The notes under the pieces were generated by a model. That model was not told where the DNA came from. It was given only the letters and a program-made list of their open reading frames with translations, and did not search any database. From the NCBI RefSeq assembly GCF_003236385.1, contig NZ_POUA01000028.1, positions 1 through 37,946 on the forward strand: a DNA stretch of 37,946 bases. Direction: 5' to 3'. Source of the stretch: Spongiactinospora gelatinilytica (GTDB lineage Bacteria > Actinomycetota > Actinomycetes > Streptosporangiales > Streptosporangiaceae). The position numbers and the translations under genes were made by a program. This document shows, one piece after another, positions 6,396 through 14,688 of this stretch (position 1 is its first letter; each line of letters opens with the position of its first letter).

Positions 6396-6587
6396 ATGGG
6401 GCGCTGGATCAGCCATGACGGCCACGAGGTCGAGGCAATCGTGCTCGACTCGCGGCCGATGCTGCGTGTCCAGCGCTGGTACGGCGACGTCCGCTACCTG
6501 ATCGCCTACTGCACCAGCGTGCAGGAGGTGGCCAAGATCGTGGATTTGGCGACCCTCACCGAAGTCGATGCCGCCCCCGCGCCATAG
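6396..6587 (+). CDS. Small hypothetical protein, 63 aa
   Basis: The ATG at 6396 sits just after a TATCCT -10 box, so the message is probably leaderless; 37 in-frame codons further upstream are possible but would run through the promoter region. The sequence (GRWISHDGHEVEAIVLD, RVQRWYGDVRYLIAYC) suggests a small beta-rich cytosolic protein of a type common and uncharacterised in actinobacteria. It is divergent from the peptide gene and is followed by a strong terminator. It may be the last chromosomal gene before the prophage. Confidence 0.7.
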   Translation: MGRWISHDGHEVEAIVLDSRPMLRVQRWYGDVRYLIAYCTSVQEVAKIVDLATLTEVDAAPAP

Positions 6588-6594
6588 CGAAAGA

Positions 6595-6624
6595 CGGCCC
6601 CGGTCCTCGAAAGGACCGGGGCCG
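6595..6624. terminator. Bidirectional 13-bp hairpin terminator with CGAA loop
   Basis: CGGCCCCGGTCCT (6595-6607) pairs perfectly with 6612-6624 across the tetraloop CGAA. It starts 8 bases after the stop of the plus-strand gene and lies 54 bases beyond the holin stop, so it can end transcription from both sides and marks the chromosome/phage junction area. Confidence 0.8.
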
Positions 6625-6677
6625 AAGCCGCACGCCGGTGGCGCACTCGATCGGGGCGATCGAATTCTGACGTCAGG

Positions 6678-6899
6678 CTACCCCTGCGGCGTCTCCGTCC
6701 GCAGCCACGACGGCAGCAGCCGCTGAACCGCCGATAGCGCCATCACCCGGGCGAATCCACCCGCCACGGCCAGCGACGCCGCCACCCACGGCAGCGCCTC
6801 AGGGATGCCGGCCGCGCCGACGATCGCCGGCAACGCCACGGCGATACCCACGGCGGTCTGTACGGCGGTGCGGATGGCCCGCTTGTTCGCGTCGCTCAT
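6678..6899 (-). CDS. Holin-like small membrane protein
   Basis: 73 aa. The start is the ATG at 6899, which overlaps the endolysin stop (ATGA). After a short polar N-terminus (SDANKRAIR) come two hydrophobic stretches, about residues 11-31 and 35-58, joined by a short turn containing PEALP, then a basic tail with LPSWLR. Size, topology and position directly after the amidase are those of a phage holin, which permeabilises the membrane at lysis. There is no family-specific motif; the call rests on context. Confidence 0.7.
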   Translation of the reverse strand: MSDANKRAIRTAVQTAVGIAVALPAIVGAAGIPEALPWVAASLAVAGGFARVMALSAVQRLLPSWLRTETPQG

Positions 6900-7585
6900 G
6901 ACTTCCTCTCCACCAGTTCGCGGACGAGTGCGGTCAGCTCGCCCACCTGCCGCTCCAGGTTGCGGATCCGCTCGTTGCTGTTGAGCAGCAAGCTCTTGGC
7001 CTGCCACTCCGGGTTCTCCTTCGTGCCGAACGGCACTGGGATCTCGTAGGTCCACACGTCCTTCGCGCTCACGTCGTCATCCGCCTCCTTGGGTGATCTG
7101 CTGAACGTGCCGGTCTTGACCAGGCGGTACAGCCGGTCGCCGGGGCACGAGGTGCCAAAAAAATCGCGGTGGCCGCGCACGGCCGCGCCGAGGCCCTTGC
7201 TCATCAGCCAGGCCCGGAGCTGGCGGACGGCGTCGATCTGCTCGGGCGTCGGGTCCTCGTTCGGGCCGCTCATCAGGGTGACCGAGTACCAGTCGCGGTT
7301 GCCCGCTGTGGTGCCTTGCGCCGCCTGGTAGCGGCCCAGGCCACGGCCCTCCAGGATGTAGCCGTGCGGACAGGCCCCCCACGAGTAGCCAAGATCGCTC
7401 CAGCCGCGAGACGGGCCCATGTGAAACGCCCTGGTCTTCCGCCAGTACGCCAGGCAGGCGGAATGCGGCTTCCGGGCCAGGCCCTGATCGCTGCCGTCGT
7501 AGTGGATGGCGAGTCCGCGGCTTGGGCTGGCATGGTCGGCGGCGGACGGCGGCCAGCCGAGCGCTGCGCGCGTGACGAGCTTCAT
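6896..7585 (-). CDS. Endolysin, N-acetylmuramoyl-L-alanine amidase
   Basis: 229 aa. The N-terminal amidase_2/PGRP domain (about 1-155) cleaves the amide bond between MurNAc and L-Ala in peptidoglycan. Likely zinc ligands are His28 (AIHYDG), His139 (GHRDF) and Cys147 (TSCPGD); the 8-residue His-to-Cys spacing matches T7 lysozyme. Tyr67 in LGYSWGACPHG corresponds to its catalytic-site Tyr. The C-terminal part (about 170-229) has WTYEIPVPFG and a coiled coil (NERIRNLERQVGELTALVREL), probably for oligomerisation or wall attachment. No signal peptide, so release depends on the holin. AGGAGG precedes the ATG. Confidence 0.9.
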   Translation of the reverse strand: MKLVTRAALGWPPSAADHASPSRGLAIHYDGSDQGLARKPHSACLAYWRKTRAFHMGPSRGWSDLGYSWGACPHGYILEGRGLGRYQAAQGTTAGNRDWYSVTLMSGPNEDPTPEQIDAVRQLRAWLMSKGLGAAVRGHRDFFGTSCPGDRLYRLVKTGTFSRSPKEADDDVSAKDVWTYEIPVPFGTKENPEWQAKSLLLNSNERIRNLERQVGELTALVRELVERKS

Positions 7586-7594
7586 CTCGACCTC

Positions 7595-7960
7595 CTACAA
7601 GTCGCTGACCTTGCCGAGGCTGGCAAGATCACGCGCGGGCTTCTTGGTCAGGCTCCAGTCGGTCAGTTCGCCGGTCTGGGCATCGACGACCATGGTCAGA
7701 ACGGTGCCGGTGGGTGCCTTCGCATTGGGGGGTCGGGGGGCCATGTCGGCGGTGAAGTTGCCGATGGCCTGGACCACGTACGCGGCCTGGTCGGTGGTCA
7801 GCCGGGCGCCCGGCTGCGCGGCCTTCCTCGTGCTCTTCACCACCCGCATGGCGGGCTTCTGCTCGGCGTTGCCCTTTCCGAGCTGCGCGATGAAGGCGAG
7901 GAAGTTCGCCTTCAGATCGCTCATGCTCGGCGCCACAGGGGCGGCCTTCGCGGCGGCCAT
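7595..7960 (-). CDS. Hypothetical phage protein upstream of the endolysin
   Basis: About 121 aa with an Ala/Lys-rich N-terminus, then MSDLKANFLAFIAQLGKGN and a C-terminal half with VLTMVVDAQTGELTDWSL. The start is uncertain: ATG 7960, GTG 7936 (AAGG 8 nt upstream) and ATG 7924 are all possible. Its TAG stop is fused to the AGGAGG of the endolysin gene, so expression is linked. The Ala-rich start overlaps the end of the degraded secreted-protein gene. No recognised domain. Confidence 0.6.
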   Translation of the reverse strand: MAAAKAAPVAPSMSDLKANFLAFIAQLGKGNAEQKPAMRVVKSTRKAAQPGARLTTDQAAYVVQAIGNFTADMAPRPPNAKAPTGTVLTMVVDAQTGELTDWSLTKKPARDLASLGKVSDL

Positions 7961-8497
7961 GGGGCCGCTGCCGCATAGGTAGCGACCAGTGCTCGGTGCC
8001 GTCGCCGCCTACGTTGGGCTGGCTGGCCATGGTGTAGACGCCGGCGGTGGCCCCGGTCGCGTAGGAGGTGCCGACGGTCCACAGGCTCGCGCCGTTGTAT
8101 CGGTACCGCAGGTCGATGGACTTGCCGTGGTCCTCCACCTGGGGGTCGGTCGTCTCGGCGCCGACCTGGACGTAGATGCCGCCGTTCGCGCTCTGGTCCG
8201 ACAGGCCCACCGTGGTGCCGGCGAGGCGGATCCGCCCTCGATGAAGTAGATGGGATCGTCGTCGGTCCACATCCAGATCTCGTTCGTCGCGAAATCGCCG
8301 ACCGGGTCGGCGACGTGCAGACATTCGGTCCAGATGCCCAGGCCGACCGCGTTGATCTGCGGCGCGTTGATCGCGGTGTGCGCGAGCGCGTGGCAGTGGC
8401 TGCTGCCATTGCAGTCGGGATCGGCGCTGGCGGTTCCTGGAACGGTCAGTGCCGCCGCCAGCAGGGCCGCACCGATGACGGCACGTGACTTCTTCAA
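7921..8497 (-). pseudogene. Frameshifted secreted-protein gene
   Basis: TTG at 8497 with GGAG 5 nt upstream begins a signal peptide: KKSRAV, a hydrophobic core, then GTASA as the likely cleavage site. The mature start contains paired Cys/His (CNGSSHCHALAHT) and TECLHVADPVGDFATNEIWM. Near 8232, after FIEG, the sensible sequence jumps frame and continues as RIRLAGTTVGLSDQSANGGIYVQVG through SIDLRYRYNGASLWTVG to about 7990. A single missing base explains this. The natural C-terminus is unclear; the 7921 limit is one possible stop. It could be a sequencing error in an intact gene. Confidence 0.6.
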
Positions 8498-8648
8498 ATC
8501 GTCTCCCTGTATCTCGCGTGGGCAGGCCGGGAAGCCGTTTCGGGGCGGCCACGGCACAATCGAGGCGCGGAAAGTCATTTCGGCCTGTCGCGGCGGGGCG
8601 CGAGCGGCGATGCTTGGAACGTCCTACGAACCTTCACCAGGAGTCGCC

Positions 8649-9197
8649 GTGAGCTATTCGCAGCCGCCGCACGCCATGCCCGAGCAGGTCATCTGGGAGG
8701 GTGTTTCAGCCTCGCTCACGTCGGCCGCAACCGGCGGCCGGGTGGCACCGCGCTACCGACTGACGACGCACCACCTGTACTTCGAGCGGGGCCTGCTCAA
8801 GACCGACGCCCAGCAGGTCCCGATTCACGAGATCGTGGACATCGACGTCAAGCAGTCGCTCACGCAGAAGGCGCGCGGCGTCGGAGATGTGATCGTGCAT
8901 GTCCAGCGGCCGACCGGCCCCGAAAAGGTCACCCTGGAATCCGTCCACGATCCGCGGGCGGTACAGCAGGCGATCAACGCCGCGGCTCACCAGGCCCGGT
9001 TACGCGAGCAGCATGCCGCGAGGTACCCGATGCCCGTGCAGATGGTGCACACCAGTCAGCAGCCTCCTGCCGGCGGTCCGGGCATCGATGGGGATCTGGT
9101 GACCCAACTCGAACGCCTCGGCGCACTGGTCAAGTCGGGGATTCTCACGCGCGAGGAGTTCGATGCGAAGAAGGCAGAGATTTTGCGACGCCTGTGA
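8649..9197 (+). CDS. PH-like plus SHOCT domain protein (prophage cargo)
   Basis: 182 aa. GTG at 8649 with AGGAG 5 nt upstream. Residues about 12-100 resemble a bacterial PH-like domain (YRLTTHHLYFERGLL, VPIHEIVDIDVKQSL, GVGDVIVHV). The last 30 (LVTQLERLGALVKSGILTREEFDAKKAEIL) are a textbook SHOCT oligomerisation motif. It lies on the plus strand, against the late operon, and its stop abuts the stop of the next minus-strand gene without a spare base. That orientation suggests it is expressed from its own promoter in the lysogen. Function unknown; such proteins are often membrane- or stress-associated. Confidence 0.75.
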   Translation: MSYSQPPHAMPEQVIWEGVSASLTSAATGGRVAPRYRLTTHHLYFERGLLKTDAQQVPIHEIVDIDVKQSLTQKARGVGDVIVHVQRPTGPEKVTLESVHDPRAVQQAINAAAHQARLREQHAARYPMPVQMVHTSQQPPAGGPGIDGDLVTQLERLGALVKSGILTREEFDAKKAEILRRL

Positions 9198-9509
9198 CTA
9201 CTTGATGCCGAGCGCCAGGAGCAGCGCAGCGGCGACGATGGCGACGATGAGCGACAGGCCGGCGGAGATGAGCGCGGCCACGACCATGCGCCGGTCGGCC
9301 GTCTTCCGGTCACGCTCGGCCTTGAGCTCGTCTCGAAGCTGGGCGATGTCCTCCTGCATGGCGGACCGGTGCGCCTCATACAGGTCTCGGGTGACGAGGA
9401 TATGAATCGTCGTACTCAGCTCCGAGAAGCGCCGCTGGGTGTCCTCCACGAAACGGTTCAGTGTCCGGGCGACCTCGCCGATCGTCGGCTCTTCGGCAGG
9501 CATCGTCAC
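9198..9509 (-). CDS. Coiled-coil protein with C-terminal membrane anchor
   Basis: About 103 aa. GTG 9509 or ATG 9503 can serve; AGGAGG is 4 or 10 nt upstream. A helical, charged body (about 5-70, for example EVARTLNRFVEDTQRRFSEL and DIAQLRDELKAERDRKTADR) precedes one strong transmembrane segment at the C-terminus (VVAALISAGLSLIVAIVAAALLLALG). Similar anchored coiled coils occur in the lysis region of many actinophages and may be a second holin or spanin-like factor; this is inferred from layout. Confidence 0.7.
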   Translation of the reverse strand: MTMPAEEPTIGEVARTLNRFVEDTQRRFSELSTTIHILVTRDLYEAHRSAMQEDIAQLRDELKAERDRKTADRRMVVAALISAGLSLIVAIVAAALLLALGIK

Positions 9510-9589
9510 GCGGCCTCCTTGCGTCGGGTGTCCGCATGCGGACACGGGGGTGGGGTGAACCGGGGCACCGGTCGGCGCGTCTCAGAGGC

Positions 9590-9757
9590 GTGAGGAACAA
9601 CGAACCGCCCGTACGTGTCCAGCAGGTTGGCAGGAGCGTGACAAAACCGGCCTGGACGCCCGGTCAGATCCTGGCCGTAGTGCTGTCGTGTGGACTGCTG
9701 TGGCCCTGGGTGTGGCTACGGCGCCGGCGGGGGACGACGATCACGCGGCACCGTTAG
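9590..9757 (+). CDS. Small membrane protein, plus strand
   Basis: About 55 aa. One hydrophobic segment (TPGQILAVVLSCGLLWPWVWL) is followed by a very basic tail (RRRRGTTITRHR). The pattern resembles small actinobacterial membrane peptides. The start is uncertain: GTG 9590, or GTG 9638, which has AGGAG too close to be ideal. It runs opposite to the late operon and overlaps the tail of the minus-strand gene at 9754 by 4 bases. Probably prophage cargo. Confidence 0.5.
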   Translation: MRNNEPPVRVQQVGRSVTKPAWTPGQILAVVLSCGLLWPWVWLRRRRGTTITRHR

Positions 9758-9954
9758 GACTCGACGCTCCCCGAGACGACGGTCGGCGCGGTGTCGCCGC
9801 GCTTCAGCCGCTCCACCTCGGCACGAAGCCCGGCGTTCTCTTCGCGCAGTTCTTCGATCTTGGCCATCGCGGCGGCGGCCTCATCGAGTGCGGTGTTGCG
9901 CTGATTGGTGACTCTGGTCAGGACGCGGCCGAGGTCCACACTGTTGTCGTCCAT
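9754..9954 (-). CDS. Small coiled-coil phage protein, 66 aa
   Basis: ATG 9954 shares a base with the upstream TGA (TGATG). Residues about 10-50 form a strong heptad helix (ALDEAAAAMAKIEELREENA, then GLRAEVERLKRG). No membrane segment. Location after the tail-tip genes suggests a structural or assembly role, unproven. Confidence 0.65.
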   Translation of the reverse strand: MDDNSVDLGRVLTRVTNQRNTALDEAAAAMAKIEELREENAGLRAEVERLKRGDTAPTVVSGSVES

Positions 9955-10496
9955 CAGACCTCCCGCCCTAGCACGGTGGACAAGGCCATCCGCTTCTCCC
10001 CCATCCGTTTGCGATCTGGTCGATACGTGGCCTTCAGCGCTTCCAGGCGCTGATACGGATCCACTTCGGTTTCGGAGGAGACATCGGCGTCGAGGGTGCG
10101 CGCGAGCACACGCATACCAGGCTTGGGCCACGCGATGCGGACATGGTCGGCCTCGACCAAGGCGATTCGCTTCAGGTGTGCCTCACGGGCCTGCGCCGTG
10201 CTCTCGGCATTGTCGAGGGTCACTGGCCGCCCTCCGCGGAGCAGGTCACGCGCCGCCCCTGAGCTCGTCATCATCTTCGCGGGGATCTCCAGTTGAAGGA
10301 TCGCCACCCGCAGCAACTCGTCAATGTCGTCAGGATCGAGCCCATATTCGACGGCAAGATTCTCGAAAGTGATGCTCGGCAGCATGTAGCAGTGATCCGG
10401 GGCGTCCGGCATGGCCGGATCTCGCGTCCGGATCGTCCACATTTGCACACCTCCGTGTTCGGATACGTACGCGTCAACAACACGTCGTTCGATCAT
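9954..10496 (-). CDS. Hypothetical phage protein downstream of the tail-tip gene
   Basis: 180 aa from ATG 10496, which shares a base with the tail-tip TAA stop; GGAAG lies 5 nt upstream. An ATG four codons earlier is less favoured. The first half has strands plus SITFENLAVEYGLDPDDIDELL, which looks like a small helical unit; the middle is charged and the C-terminus basic (TYRPDRKRMGEKRMA). No domain recognised. Position suggests a tail accessory or chaperone. Confidence 0.7.
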   Translation of the reverse strand: MIERRVVDAYVSEHGGVQMWTIRTRDPAMPDAPDHCYMLPSITFENLAVEYGLDPDDIDELLRVAILQLEIPAKMMTSSGAARDLLRGGRPVTLDNAESTAQAREAHLKRIALVEADHVRIAWPKPGMRVLARTLDADVSSETEVDPYQRLEALKATYRPDRKRMGEKRMALSTVLGREV

Positions 10497-13400
10497 TATT
10501 GCTTCCATGTGAAGAATTGAATCTCGTATGTCACACCGGGCACGCCCTCCGTGGTACTGAAACTGAAGCCGCCGTTGCCGCGGCCTGACAGAGTCACACC
10601 ATGTGGGCCGCCGACATTGAACATCGTGGCTACTACGATCGCGTCACCGCCAGTAAATGTGAACCCGTAGCCGATGCTGCCTGTTGTGCCTGCCGGGAAC
10701 TGGACGCTGCCGCGTGTGAAAGCACCACCCGATCCAGGCGCGCCGAGCTTGCCGAAAAAGTCGAGCCATCCAGCGTCCACGATCTTTATGCCAAAATCGA
10801 TGTTGGAGCTTCCTGCCGGGCCAAGGGCTAGAGCCACTTGAACGCCGTCCATGGTGAGCGCGCCTTTTCGGTTGGCCCCGCCTGGCGCGGATCCGATCTG
10901 CATGGTGTTGGCCGACGCCACGTACGAGGTCCAGTAGTGGTAGTCAAAACTGTTCTCGTAGAGCCGGATTTCGGGATCGGCACCAAACGTTGGATTGATC
11001 ACGAGGCGCTTCGAGCTGCTATTGACCGTGCTCGTCAGCCGACCGACCATGTCCAAGTCTCCGCTGTTCGCGGAAAGGCTGAACGTCTGTGATCCGCCCG
11101 AGTTATAGCCGCGGATCCCGTTCAGGTCGATCTCGATCCGGCTGCCCGACGTCTGGGAGCGCAGGAGGAAACTACCCGAGGCGGAAATGTTTACCAGCTC
11201 GGCGTTGCCCGCCGAGTACATCCGAATGCCCGCCGCGTCCATCTCAGCGCGGGCGGATGGCGCCACCCCGGAGCGAAGAAAGAACGACCCTGAGGGCGAC
11301 AACGAAACAAGCTGCGTGCTGCCACTGAAAATCCGCAGGCCGTTGGCGATATCCAGCTCCACCCTTGTCCCGGACGTAGCCGAGCGAAGTGCAAAGGAAC
11401 CGCCGGCAAGCAGGGAGACCACCTCGGTCGTGCCACTGAAGATGCGCAGTCCCGATGCGTCGAGCTGGACTCGCGACCCGGACGCCGCCGAGCGCAAGGT
11501 GAAGGTTCCAGTGTTCGAGAGGGTCACCAGCTCGGCGCCGCCCGCGTTATAGCCGTGCAGGCCCGTCGCGTTGAGTTCGACTCGCTGCCCGCTCGCCGCG
11601 GTGCCGATGTTCGCGCCGAGGATCCAGTTCGAGCTGACCGTGCCCGCCGTGACCTTGGATACGCTTAGGTCGCTGATGTGCGCGTTGTCGATCAGCAGCG
11701 CCGTCACCGATGCCGCGTTCGAGGCGGGCGACCGGTTGCCGCTTCGGTCCACCGCGATGACCTTGACATGCCGGAGCGTCGTGTCCGGCTCGGGCACCGT
11801 GCCGACGGCGGCGATTTCAGCCTGGATCATCCCGGCGTTCGCCGCGACCTTGCCTCGCAGCGTCGTGGCATCCGGCGCGAAGCCAGAGGAAGAACCGACG
11901 TGGACCTCTAGGTGGTCGAGGTCGAGTTCAAGGTTGAACGTGCCGCCGCTGACCTTGCCGAGGGTGTGCGTGATCTGGATGGCGATCAGGCTCGCGGCGA
12001 CGACCGGCGGCGCGGGCGTGCTCGGCGGGATCGTGTCGGCTTCGGCCAGCGCCGATTCCGTGACCGACCAGGCGCCGGCGTTGGCCGAGGTGTCCACCGC
12101 GCGGATGCGGAAGTCGTAGACCACACCCGGCGACAGATCGCCGATGACGGCCTGGAGCTCGCCCCACGGTGCGTAGGCGGTCTCCCACTCGGTCGCCGGG
12201 CTCACGCCGTACGCGATCTCGTAGTGGTGGCCGTCCAGGATCGTGCTGCCGTCGGCGTTGAGCGGCAGGTCCCACACCAGAAGCATGCTCGCCCGCGTGT
12301 TGCCCTCGGCGTCCATGTAAACCGCCGACTGGAACGGCAGCACCCAGGGCACAGCGCCCGGGATCGTGCTGTCCGGGATCGGCCGCGGTCCGACGGGCTC
12401 GAAGCCCGTGCTCGTGAGAGAGCGCCCCAGCTCGCCCACCCCGACTGCCGTCGAACCCGTCTCCCACCGCACGTAGTCGGTGAGGTCGAGCCAGGTCCCG
12501 GACTGGTGCCGGTAGGCGACCGTCATGCCCTCGACGACCGGCCAGCTCGCCTCCACACTGCGCAGTGCGATCGGATTGATCCGCTGGCCGCGGAAGGTCA
12601 CCTCGTTGTCGAGGTCATACAAGCCCGCGTCGGGGTCGTAGACGTACACCATGTCGCCCGGCCGGAAACTGCCACGGATCTCGAAGTCCTCGGTGGACAA
12701 CCTGAGCGCGTTGCGGGTGCCGACGAAGCGGTTGAGCTGGAGCTGGGCGCGGGCCTGCGCGTTGCCGGTGACCGTGCCGGACTCGGACACGAGTCGTGTG
12801 CGCTTGACGGGCTGGCCGCGCAGGTCGAGGTACGGGTTCGAGGCGATGTTCGCCGCGCCGGTGGCGGTGGCGGCCCCCTCGCCCTCGGCGAGCAGCACGA
12901 CCCGCGTCGTGAAGTCCTCCACGTCCCGGCTGAGCTCCATTTCACCCGGCAGGCCGGTCAGGGCCAGGTCCCGGCCCTCGGCACCCTTGCGGACGATCAC
13001 GCATGTCGGCGTCGCGGCGTAGAGCTGCGCCTGGGTGCCCGCGTCGAGCGTGCCGTTGCCGTTGACCCGATACTCCGCGCCGAAGGTCGAGCAGACGTAG
13101 GCGAGCGCCTTGCGGCGAGACTCCCACTGGTGCCGGCCGGTGTAGGTGCCGGGGACGCTGTGCAGGGTGCCCTCGACGACCGCTGTGCCGGAGCCGAGGA
13201 TCGCGCGGATGCTGTTCGCGAAGGTCTGGCCGTTGATCGACAAGGGCGACTCGAAGATCTCGCCTTTGTCGTCGCCGTCGCCCAGCCAGAGCTCCATGCC
13301 CTGGCCGGCGATGGCCGTGCGGTCCTCCTCGTCGTCGCGCTTGGTGAGTACGCCGACGTAGCGGGCCATGGTAAGGAGCTGGTCGCCGTACTGCGCGGGC

Positions 13401-13525
13401 GCCACGCGGCCGGGAACGATCGCGACGTGGCCGAAGTACAGGAGAGCGTCGAGGGTCTCGCGCGGGCAGCCGTCGAGCTGGAGCGACCACGAGCCGAGCC
13501 CCTGGATGACCTCGTTCACGCTCAT
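10496..13525 (-). CDS. Tail-tip/minor structural protein with FN3 domain and beta repeats
   Basis: 1009 aa. The N-terminal about 380 residues resemble actinophage minor tail proteins of the siphovirus tip (LQLDGCPRETLDALLYFG, then a domain with repeated strands). Around 400-510 is a fibronectin type III-like unit (YEIAYGVSPATEWETAY, VVYDFRIRAVDTSANAG), possibly with a second after it. About residues 645-825 hold five 36-residue repeats, and the C-terminal about 150 residues form a beta-rich domain (GSIGYGFTFTGGDAIVV, YEIQFFTWKQ at the end). Probably the receptor-contacting component at the tail end. It overlaps the upstream gene by 4 bp. Confidence 0.8.
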   Translation of the reverse strand: MSVNEVIQGLGSWSLQLDGCPRETLDALLYFGHVAIVPGRVAPAQYGDQLLTMARYVGVLTKRDDEEDRTAIAGQGMELWLGDGDDKGEIFESPLSINGQTFANSIRAILGSGTAVVEGTLHSVPGTYTGRHQWESRRKALAYVCSTFGAEYRVNGNGTLDAGTQAQLYAATPTCVIVRKGAEGRDLALTGLPGEMELSRDVEDFTTRVVLLAEGEGAATATGAANIASNPYLDLRGQPVKRTRLVSESGTVTGNAQARAQLQLNRFVGTRNALRLSTEDFEIRGSFRPGDMVYVYDPDAGLYDLDNEVTFRGQRINPIALRSVEASWPVVEGMTVAYRHQSGTWLDLTDYVRWETGSTAVGVGELGRSLTSTGFEPVGPRPIPDSTIPGAVPWVLPFQSAVYMDAEGNTRASMLLVWDLPLNADGSTILDGHHYEIAYGVSPATEWETAYAPWGELQAVIGDLSPGVVYDFRIRAVDTSANAGAWSVTESALAEADTIPPSTPAPPVVAASLIAIQITHTLGKVSGGTFNLELDLDHLEVHVGSSSGFAPDATTLRGKVAANAGMIQAEIAAVGTVPEPDTTLRHVKVIAVDRSGNRSPASNAASVTALLIDNAHISDLSVSKVTAGTVSSNWILGANIGTAASGQRVELNATGLHGYNAGGAELVTLSNTGTFTLRSAASGSRVQLDASGLRIFSGTTEVVSLLAGGSFALRSATSGTRVELDIANGLRIFSGSTQLVSLSPSGSFFLRSGVAPSARAEMDAAGIRMYSAGNAELVNISASGSFLLRSQTSGSRIEIDLNGIRGYNSGGSQTFSLSANSGDLDMVGRLTSTVNSSSKRLVINPTFGADPEIRLYENSFDYHYWTSYVASANTMQIGSAPGGANRKGALTMDGVQVALALGPAGSSNIDFGIKIVDAGWLDFFGKLGAPGSGGAFTRGSVQFPAGTTGSIGYGFTFTGGDAIVVATMFNVGGPHGVTLSGRGNGGFSFSTTEGVPGVTYEIQFFTWKQ
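11060..11595 (-). repeat. Five tandem 36-residue beta repeats within the tail-tip gene
   Basis: Each unit follows the pattern G-x-R-[VI]-[EQ]-[LIM]-[DN]-x-x-G-[LI], then [FY]-[SN]-[AGS]-G, then [LF]-[VTS]-x-[ILS]-S, then G-[ST]-F-x-L-R-S. Copies begin RVELNATGL, RVQLDASGL, RVELDIANGL, RAEMDAAGI and RIEIDLNGI. Nucleotide copies are diverged. The pattern suggests a fibrous beta stalk. Confidence 0.75.
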
Positions 13526-14688
13526 CTACGTACCGCCGCTGTGGTTTCGGGCAGCGCGCCGATGTACTGGTCACGCAGGTGCGCCGCCTGATCGCCGGAC
13601 ACCGCGCTCCCCCCTCCCGCCACCACGCCCAGCCAGCAGTCCAGGACCGTCGTGCTGGTCTTCGTCAGGCCGCCGGCAGCGTGCGGGTCGAAGTTCCGCG
13701 CCGATCCGGCGATGGCCCGGTTCCCGTCCGCGTCGTCCGTCGGGCGGACCACATACGACGTGCTGTCGGTCATCGTCTCTGCGCTGGCCAGGTAGACGCT
13801 GATCGTTCCGCTGTCTCCACGCTGCACGTAGACCTCAACGGTGCGAGACCCCCTGCGCACCGTGAGGTCTACGGCGACCCGGCCGGGCGCGCGCGACTCG
13901 GTGAGCCGCAGCGTCGCCGCCTCCGGGTCGTTTCGGAGGATCGTCACCGACTCCCATGAGGTGATCGGCCCCGATCCGATGTCGATGTTCCAGACCTTCG
14001 GCTTCCAGCCGCCGGTGTAGCTCCCGACCTCCATCGACCCGGCGGTGTAGCTGCGCCTGGCCCTGACGAGCCCGTTGGACAGCTCCCACTGATCCACGTC
14101 CACCGCGGCCGTCAGCCCTGTCAGCTCGCGCGGCGGGTACCCCGTCCGGAGCCGGACCCGGCCGCGCAGGTAGTCGCCGACCGCACAACCCCACCGCGGC
14201 GACACCCCGGCGGGCACCTGCCGGTAGACGGTGATCGGCCCGTCCTCCCCGGTTCGGACCATCGTGCTCGCCGTCGTCGAGCCGGTGTAGTAGCCGTACG
14301 CGCCGATGGCGGGCGCGTGCCAGCGCTCGCCGCTCAGCGAGAAGTCGTTCGCTCGGACGGCGCCGGTGAGCCTGCTCTCCAGGTCGATCACGTTGTCTGG
14401 CCCGTGGCGCACGAGCGACAGCGACCAGTCCGCCCAGCCGGAGTACCCGGCGAAGTCGGTCAGGTTCGAGGAACTGGACGTCACGGTGTAGTAACCGTTG
14501 CGCTCGTCCTTCTGGCCGAAGAGGACGGCGACCAGCGCACCGCGCTGGCCCAGCACCGCCTCATGCCGGGCCAGCACCTCCCCGCGCGTGATGATCGGCC
14601 ATGCCTCCCGGCCGGACAGGGTCATCGCCGCCTCGCCGGTCTCGTCCACGGTGTGCGGCTCGGTCAGCGTGACGCGGCCGACGATCAC
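13522..14688 (-). CDS. Distal tail-like protein
   Basis: 388 aa, directly after the tape measure gene, with 4-bp overlaps at both ends. Its beginning (GRVTLTEPHTVDETGEAAMT) and strand-rich body (YYTVTSSSSNLTDFAGYSGW) fit the Dit-like/minor tail protein that caps the tube in siphoviruses. The C-terminal half is also beta-rich (TVEVYVQRGDSGTISVYL) and might bind carbohydrate. No catalytic motif seen. The call rests mainly on gene order. Confidence 0.65.
   Translation of the reverse strand: MIVGRVTLTEPHTVDETGEAAMTLSGREAWPIITRGEVLARHEAVLGQRGALVAVLFGQKDERNGYYTVTSSSSNLTDFAGYSGWADWSLSLVRHGPDNVIDLESRLTGAVRANDFSLSGERWHAPAIGAYGYYTGSTTASTMVRTGEDGPITVYRQVPAGVSPRWGCAVGDYLRGRVRLRTGYPPRELTGLTAAVDVDQWELSNGLVRARRSYTAGSMEVGSYTGGWKPKVWNIDIGSGPITSWESVTILRNDPEAATLRLTESRAPGRVAVDLTVRRGSRTVEVYVQRGDSGTISVYLASAETMTDSTSYVVRPTDDADGNRAIAGSARNFDPHAAGGLTKTSTTVLDCWLGVVAGGGSAVSGDQAAHLRDQYIGALPETTAAVRR

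Noticed and set aside
11912-13591. Plus-strand open frame of 559 codons
   Set aside because: Antisense of the tail-tip gene; very Arg/Gly/His-rich, no domain, and the minus strand has a clear protein with FN3-like text.
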